A stretch of 64,000 bases of DNA, taken from assembly GCA_965220075.1 (NCBI GenBank), contig OZ244806.1, positions 186,001 to 250,000 of the forward strand, in the 5' to 3' direction. The DNA is from G965220075 sp965220075. Its GTDB lineage: Bacteria; Chloroflexota; UBA11872. Under the pieces are notes generated by a model. That model was given only the letters and a program-made list of their open reading frames with translations, ran no database searches and had not been told where the DNA came from. Shown in pieces: positions 59,653-64,000 of the stretch (the first letter of the stretch is position 1; each line of letters opens with the position of its first letter). A program made the translations under genes and the position numbers.

Positions 59653-61536
59653 TCAAGCGGCGCCATCCGAGCCCGCCGAAGCGCCCGTCTCAGCGGGGGC
59701 GCCTTCGTCCTCGGCCGGCGGGTAGTCCGGAATCTTGGAGGTGTCGAGGCTGCCGTCGGGATTGGGTCCGACCTCCCAGCGCTCGGGCCAGGGCCGGAAC
59801 TTCGACCGGAACTGGTCCTTGAAGAGGACCCGTGCACCGAGTGACACAGTGCGGTGGACGATGGTTTGCAGGCCCTCGATGGCGTTGTCGGTCTGCTTGA
59901 CCTCACCCGGCTCAAGCTCCTCGCCAGCTTCCACGACGATCGGCGGCGGCGGAACAGGCTCACCCGCCCAGGGCTCCAGATCCACGGTGCGTCCCAGCGG
60001 CGCTCCCATGATGTGGAAACGCAGGAACTGACGCCCGGGGTTGAACTCCCTGCGAATGAGCAGGTAGTTGGGCGTGTCGTTGGTAAAGCGCAGGTCTTGC
60101 GAGGGTTGCCAGATCGCGGCGTCGAAGCCCGGCGGGTGCTCGTCGCCCAGCTCGTAGTAACCGACGCGGTATGCGTGCTGCCAGCGCTCGTCCACGGGCA
60201 AGCCCGCCCAGAAGACCGCCCGAAAGAGAGTGGTGGATACCTGGCAGATGCCGCCGCCTACGCCCGGCTCGGTCCGATTGGGAGCGATCACCAGGCCCTC
60301 CACGAAACCGTTCCCTTCGGTGATCGGTCCGACCACCTCATTGAATGAGAACTGCTCGTCCGGCGCCAGCACGGTGCCGTCGATCTTGGCGGAGCCGTTC
60401 CCGATGTTCTCGACTCGATTGTCCTCGGACCCCCAGAAGTGCGAGTTGCCCGTGGCGAGCAGGTTTTCGAACTGGAGCTCCTCCACGGTGAGCTGGCTGA
60501 CGTCGGGCTTGAGCAGGATGAGCGGCACTTGAATCTCGGGGTCGCGTGCGGCGAAGGCGGTGCGCAGGCGGCGCCACAGCTCCTCGACATCCACCTTGCG
60601 GCCCGGCCGGCCTTGCACGGTCGGCTTGATTCGACCTGCGGAGTCAACCCGGATCTTGGGCTCCACCGGGTCCACGCGAAGCCGGTCGGCTATCCGCCTG
60701 GCCAGCGGCTCGAAGGTCGCGTAGTCGACCGCGAGACTTATCTCAGGCGCATGCGCGGGGCCGCCCACGGTCACGCCCGTCACAAGCTGGTCGCGCGGGA
60801 TGGCCCAGCGGTAAGACTGGGACACGACCCCTATGTGCCCGCCGAACAGCTGCTGCGTCTCAGCGGCGATGGGCGCGAGCGCCTCGGTGGTGACGGCGGG
60901 CTCGATCTGCTCGAGGTCCAGCTCGATTACCAGGCGCCTGGGCGGGGCAAAGGCGGCGCTCATCACGCTCAGGTAGTCGGCGGCCGCGAGGCGAGCGCCG
61001 CGCTGCGACTCGCTCAGCACCAGACGATCCTGTCCTCCCACGTTGGCCACACGCAGCTGCGCGTCGGCGACCGGCCGAGCGACCTTCGCCGCGATGCGCT
61101 CGACGTATTGCTCGAACTCATATGGGTCGAAGCGGACCGCAACCGGCCAGTCGAGCGGCGCCGAGGCAGTGAGGCGCTGCTGCTCGAACCGGCGGTCCAG
61201 GTCGCCCTCGCGGCCCCACTCGTAGGCGTCCCGCAGCGCTGTCCGGTAGTCGACGCTGATTCCGATCTCGCGGGCCGAGGGGCGCCACTCGCGCTCGCGC
61301 AGACGAAGCACCACCGGACTGGCGATGAACGGGTCCCAGCGCTCCCGCACGCGGGCCAGCGCCGCCTCGAAGCTCAGGCCGCCGACGTGCTCGCCATCGA
61401 CTTGCACGCCGGGATAGAACCGCTCGGCGTATTTGGCCTCTCCGGCCGCAATGAAGGCGGCGGCGCCCGTCACGGCCGCGGCGCCCACGCCTAAGGCGCC
61501 CGAAGCAAACAGGGCCAGCAGCTTGCGGCGTGTCAT
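59653..61536 (-). CDS. VanW family protein
   Basis: 627 aa. The N-terminus MTRRKLLALFASGALGVGAAAVTGAAAFIAAG is a membrane anchor or signal sequence with Arg-Arg. Residues about 40-360 hold repeated beta-rich peptidoglycan-binding-type (PG_binding_4-like) modules, each with YPGVQVDGEHVGGLSFEAAL-type starts. The VanW domain follows at about 380-510 with FSFNEVVGPITEGNGFVEGLVIAPNRTEPGVGGGICQVSTTLFRAVFWAGLPVDERWQHAYRVGYYELG. The tail is Pro/Glu rich. VanW proteins are cell-envelope proteins of unclear function. ATG 61536 starts the signal region. Confidence 0.9.
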   Translation of the reverse strand: MTRRKLLALFASGALGVGAAAVTGAAAFIAAGEAKYAERFYPGVQVDGEHVGGLSFEAALARVRERWDPFIASPVVLRLREREWRPSAREIGISVDYRTALRDAYEWGREGDLDRRFEQQRLTASAPLDWPVAVRFDPYEFEQYVERIAAKVARPVADAQLRVANVGGQDRLVLSESQRGARLAAADYLSVMSAAFAPPRRLVIELDLEQIEPAVTTEALAPIAAETQQLFGGHIGVVSQSYRWAIPRDQLVTGVTVGGPAHAPEISLAVDYATFEPLARRIADRLRVDPVEPKIRVDSAGRIKPTVQGRPGRKVDVEELWRRLRTAFAARDPEIQVPLILLKPDVSQLTVEELQFENLLATGNSHFWGSEDNRVENIGNGSAKIDGTVLAPDEQFSFNEVVGPITEGNGFVEGLVIAPNRTEPGVGGGICQVSTTLFRAVFWAGLPVDERWQHAYRVGYYELGDEHPPGFDAAIWQPSQDLRFTNDTPNYLLIRREFNPGRQFLRFHIMGAPLGRTVDLEPWAGEPVPPPPIVVEAGEELEPGEVKQTDNAIEGLQTIVHRTVSLGARVLFKDQFRSKFRPWPERWEVGPNPDGSLDTSKIPDYPPAEDEGAPAETGASAGSDGAA

Positions 61537-61974
61537 CTGGGAGTGGCTGCGGCGGGCAGAGGTCTGTCCGCCACGCTCCCCAAGTATAGGGACGCTTGCA
61601 CGCTTATAACGCCCATTTCGGGAGCCGGCCGGAAGGGACGCATCAGGAGCCACCAGCGCCGCGTCGAGTCCAAGCCGGCCGCAACACTTAGGAGCTAGGC
61701 GCGGCCGAATGCGCGGTCGAGGGCAGGGCGGACCGCCCCTACGTGGGGTGGCGGGCCGCTTGGGTCGGAAGACGAAACGGGCAGCGCGTCTCCCGATCCT
61801 GGGGCGAGCTGGATGTGGCTGAGTAGGACAACCGTGGGGAGGCCGTTGGGGACGATCTTGCCTAGACCGCAGGCGTGCAGATAGTCAATCAGCGCCGTCA
61901 CCTCGCAGCGATATTGCTAACATTGTTACTGGTAGAATCAGTTGCTCTGGGACAAGAAGGACGTTTATTTTGTC
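61537..61974. other. Intergenic region, nothing firm
   Basis: About 440 bp between VanW and the small membrane protein. It holds a GC-rich palindromic patch near 61725-61750 of the GGGCGG...CCGCCC type related to the REP hairpins, and becomes AT-rich from about 61900. A short minus-strand frame here has no support. Confidence 0.4.
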
Positions 61975-62232
61975 ATGGCTGTGAAACCGTCTGATATAAG
62001 AAGGATGTCCGACGATGACCTTATCGCTAAGTATGATAAAGTGGATGCTGGCGTGGTCACAGTTCATCATCTAATCCAACCCTATATACAGGAATTTAGA
62101 CACCGCGATCAGTTGCGCGTCGCCCAAAGCGTGGAGAAATTCACAAAGCGGATATTGTGGCTGACGTTCATCGTCACCCTAGCAACCGCCGTCAACGTCG
62201 CTTTCATGGTGGGTCTCTTTTTTCGTCAATAG
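61975..62232 (+). CDS. Small tail-anchored membrane protein
   Basis: 85 aa. A charged N-terminal helix region (KPSDIRRMSDDDLIAKYDKVDAGVVTVHHLIQPYIQEFRHRDQLRVAQSVEKFTKR) is followed by one C-terminal transmembrane helix (ILWLTFIVTLATAVNVAFMVGLFF). Base composition is much lower in GC than the chromosome average, suggesting acquisition. Similar short proteins with an N-terminal 'DLRRMTDDEL' motif occur in many genomes without known function. Confidence 0.7.
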   Translation: MAVKPSDIRRMSDDDLIAKYDKVDAGVVTVHHLIQPYIQEFRHRDQLRVAQSVEKFTKRILWLTFIVTLATAVNVAFMVGLFFRQ

Positions 62233-62762
62233 GGTACCCCTCATTCGCTGGTCGTCATGGGCTGATAGTCATGGTCGAATCAGAGCGCAGCCGGCCCTGC
62301 CTACAGTAGACTTGAGACTGCTTTGCCGGCCCACAACTCAGACCTGATTCACACGGGTGTAGTTGGTCTGGCCGGGCCTTCGCCGAAGGCGCTGAACCTT
62401 CCTCGTAGATTTGGCCATTGACCGACAGTTCGACGTGCGAGCAGACATTCGCGCGGAAGCTGGATGGCGCATGTGCACACTGCCGGTGCGACCAGACATG
62501 GCGCACTAAGGCGGTGTGCCGTCACCTCTTCGAGCTACTTCTCCGCGCCCAGGTCAAACTTGTTGGCACACCGGCCCAGCAGCTGGTCACGTCTAGCCGA
62601 TAGGCGATAGGGCGCCAGCCGTAACTTCACCGCATGGAAGCCTTGGGCGATGACCAGGTGCTGAGCTATAAACGCGCTTCATTATCGATCAGATATAGTG
62701 AAAGAAGAATGTCTTCACTTGATTTTCATCTACTTCAGCTGAGATACACAACTTGATTCACT
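62233..62762. other. Mostly empty low-GC region with one SWIM-like frame
   Basis: About 530 bp without a firm gene. The plus-strand frame at 62418-62603 is described separately. The remainder, especially 62640-62760, is AT-rich with no structure I can name. Confidence 0.4.
62418..62603 (+). CDS. Possible SWIM-motif small protein or fragment
   Basis: 61 aa, TTG start. CRCDQTWRTKAVCRHLFELLLRA fits the SWIM zinc pattern CxC-x(n)-CxH and resembles the stand-alone SWIM protein at 51018 (HCDCEFFSLWRTCSHTMALEKLL). The region before it is short, so this may be the C-terminal remnant of a longer gene. Without a database search it remains weak. Confidence 0.3.
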   Translation: MTDSSTCEQTFARKLDGACAHCRCDQTWRTKAVCRHLFELLLRAQVKLVGTPAQQLVTSSR

Positions 62763-63769
62763 TCACCACCCGTACCGCGCGCGCTGATACTCTCCCCATA
62801 CGGAAGACGACGGACCGCACTGCTCTCGCACCGCCTTGGCCAGCGTGGACGGGCAAACCGAGGCGTAAGCGTTTTCGGGCTGCTTTAGCGCCACCCGCAC
62901 GACGTCTGCGACCGTTTGTGCTTGGGGGAACTGGTCGAACAGCGCTGTGACGTGATTCGTTCCCGATAGATCTTGTTGCCTGCTGGAACAACCACCACCA
63001 CCTTGGCCTCCGAAACTCCCAGTTCTCGATTAGTAACCATGCGATCAGCCAGCAGGAGCAAGCGCATGATCTGATAGAAAGGATCGAAGAACCACGCGTC
63101 CAAAGGGACCTTGCCGTTGAATGCGGGGGATTTGGCGTAGAGGTCGGCGTATCTGCGCCGCCGCGTCGCGCCTGGGCAACCTGCTCCCTTGTACCTCCCA
63201 CGAGAATAATCCTCGACGTGCTTCCATTCCAGCAGGTAGGCTCGCCGCCCGGCCGGAGTATCCGCGACCATAAAGGCGTCCACGCTGGTCGAGTTCACGC
63301 CTCGGCTTGTGACCGCCGGCCCCTCAAGCGCATGGCCGAGCCCGATCCATTCGATCTCTACCTTTGATACGCGATCTCCGTCTTGGATGTCCACAACACC
63401 GGTGACGTTGTCATCGATGGACCGCAGCACCGCCGTCAGCGCGCCCGGAATAGACGCCAGCGGCAGCAGGAAGTTCACGCAGGCGATCTGCGAACTCGCC
63501 AGGTTGCGGGTAGGCCGCTCTCCTTTGGAAGTGTCGCCGTTCATTCTGGCTTGCCACCACTGCAACCCGCGCTCTTTGAAGAACCGGAGCGCTCCGTTCT
63601 CGCCGCGCAGCACCGGATTGAGATTCTCCTCCTCGCATCCCAGCGCCAGCAGGTGGCCGTACTTCCGTCCCTTTTCGTCCACCGGTGCTCGCGCCGCCGC
63701 ACTGATCGTCGGCGACGCGTTTCGAAACGCCGCCTGTCGCCGCCGCTCGGCCACTCCAAAGCTGGACAT
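62763..63769 (-). pseudogene. PGN_0703-type putative restriction endonuclease, frameshifted
   Basis: Reads from ATG 63769. The frame holds the PGN_0703-like signature RPTRNLASSQIACVNFLLPL and a PD-(D/E)xK-like core (SVDAFMV ... YLLEWKHVEDYS with Asp, Glu and Lys). After RERITS the original frame soon stops, but the next frame continues with ALFDQFPQAQTVADVVRVAL...SVWGEYQRARYGW and stop at 62763. One missing base near 62947-62948 (restoring Pro in ITSPALFDQFP) would give an intact 335-aa protein. Either a recent inactivation or an assembly error. Confidence 0.8.
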
Positions 63770-64000
63770 TCTGGCTCCTGTCAGCTGATGCGGCCAGCCG
63801 GATTCTTTCCGACCGACTTTAGCCGATGGGAGATCGGGAGCTAGCCGCAACTGGTCGCGACCTTACCTTCGATAAATCGGTTAGCGCATAGATAGTGCCA
63901 ATTCGTTCGTGTCGTAGTACGGAACCGTTCCAGCTCGCAGCCAGGCGCGTATGGAGGGTTGACAGAGTTGTAGAATACAACCTTTCGGCAATCGAAGCAG
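63770..64000. other. Right edge, intergenic, with a small palindrome
   Basis: No gene start is seen. GTTGTA-GAA-TACAAC at 63967-63981 is a perfect 6-bp dyad in AT-rich sequence close after TTGACA (63959-63964), suggesting a regulated promoter for a plus-strand gene beyond the window. Confidence 0.4.

Noticed and set aside
61695..61901. Short minus-strand frame of 68 codons
   Set aside because: It lies over a REP-like palindromic patch, has no ribosome binding site and no family. Probably chance.
1..64000. CRISPR arrays, rRNA and tRNA genes
   Set aside because: No regularly spaced repeats, no rRNA sequence and no tRNA T-loop with a matching acceptor stem were found, apart from the tmRNA.

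Overview
This 64 kb window is high-GC bacterial chromosome with frequent GTG and TTG starts. The gene content (tmk next to a DarA-type c-di-AMP receptor, PdxS/PdxT vitamin B6 synthesis, an AAA ATPase of the Ycf45/R3H type, GH57/GT4/GH15 alpha-glucan genes, a VanW protein, a mandelate-racemase-type enzyme, a tmRNA ending its tag in LALAA) suggests a Chloroflexota-like organism. That assignment is inference; there is no 16S rRNA or other decisive marker here, and no tRNA gene or CRISPR array was recognised.

Layout. 0.2-13.1 kb, plus strand: NrnA-type phosphoesterase, a Pro/Thr-rich lipoprotein, an enolase-superfamily enzyme, thiamine pyrophosphokinase, a GAF/PAS histidine kinase and a CheY-like regulator, pdxS-pdxT, GNAT-like protein, AAA ATPase, tmk, darA. 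13.1-24.3 kb, mostly minus: aminotransferase, GNAT protein (plus), methyltransferase, then a three-gene operon (20762 to 16146) encoding an Mre11/SbcD-like protein, a Rad50/YhaN-like membrane coiled-coil protein and a small membrane protein. Both enzyme-like members have lost their recognisable active-site motifs. An SOS block follows: a DUF4130-like gene, dinB, a TPR protein and lexA. The first, second and last of these carry the same 19-bp site upstream. 24.5-32.5 kb: an inverted-repeat element, then an alpha-glucan cluster (GH15, GT4, GH57, GT4). 32.7-40.8 kb: murJ, an orphan DNA methyltransferase, an IS5-family element sitting in the loop of a palindrome inside a small MITE-like repeat, lepA, uvrB.

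41.0-48.4 kb is an accessory island: an unknown overlapping two-gene cassette, a restriction-modification system pairing a NotI-family endonuclease with a D12-class (Dam-like) adenine methylase, a PIN-like/DUF433 toxin-antitoxin pair, a HIT protein, a secreted trypsin-like protease with a duplicated small Cys-containing domain, and a RelE/Phd-type pair. 48.6-61.5 kb returns to housekeeping genes: a REC-like/DUF3052 fusion, NUDIX, tmRNA and smpB, a SWIM protein, a metallophosphoesterase that seems to start at CTG, GDPD, murD, a possible sRNA or attenuator leader, panB, a divergent GroEL paralogue, trmD-khpA-rpsP without rimM, and VanW. The last 2.5 kb is again accessory: a small membrane protein, a SWIM-motif fragment and a PGN_0703-type nuclease broken by one missing base.

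The strongest candidates for something undescribed are the apparently inactivated Mre11/Rad50-like pair with its membrane partner, the asymmetric SOS-box candidate, and the NotI-type/Dam-type restriction system.
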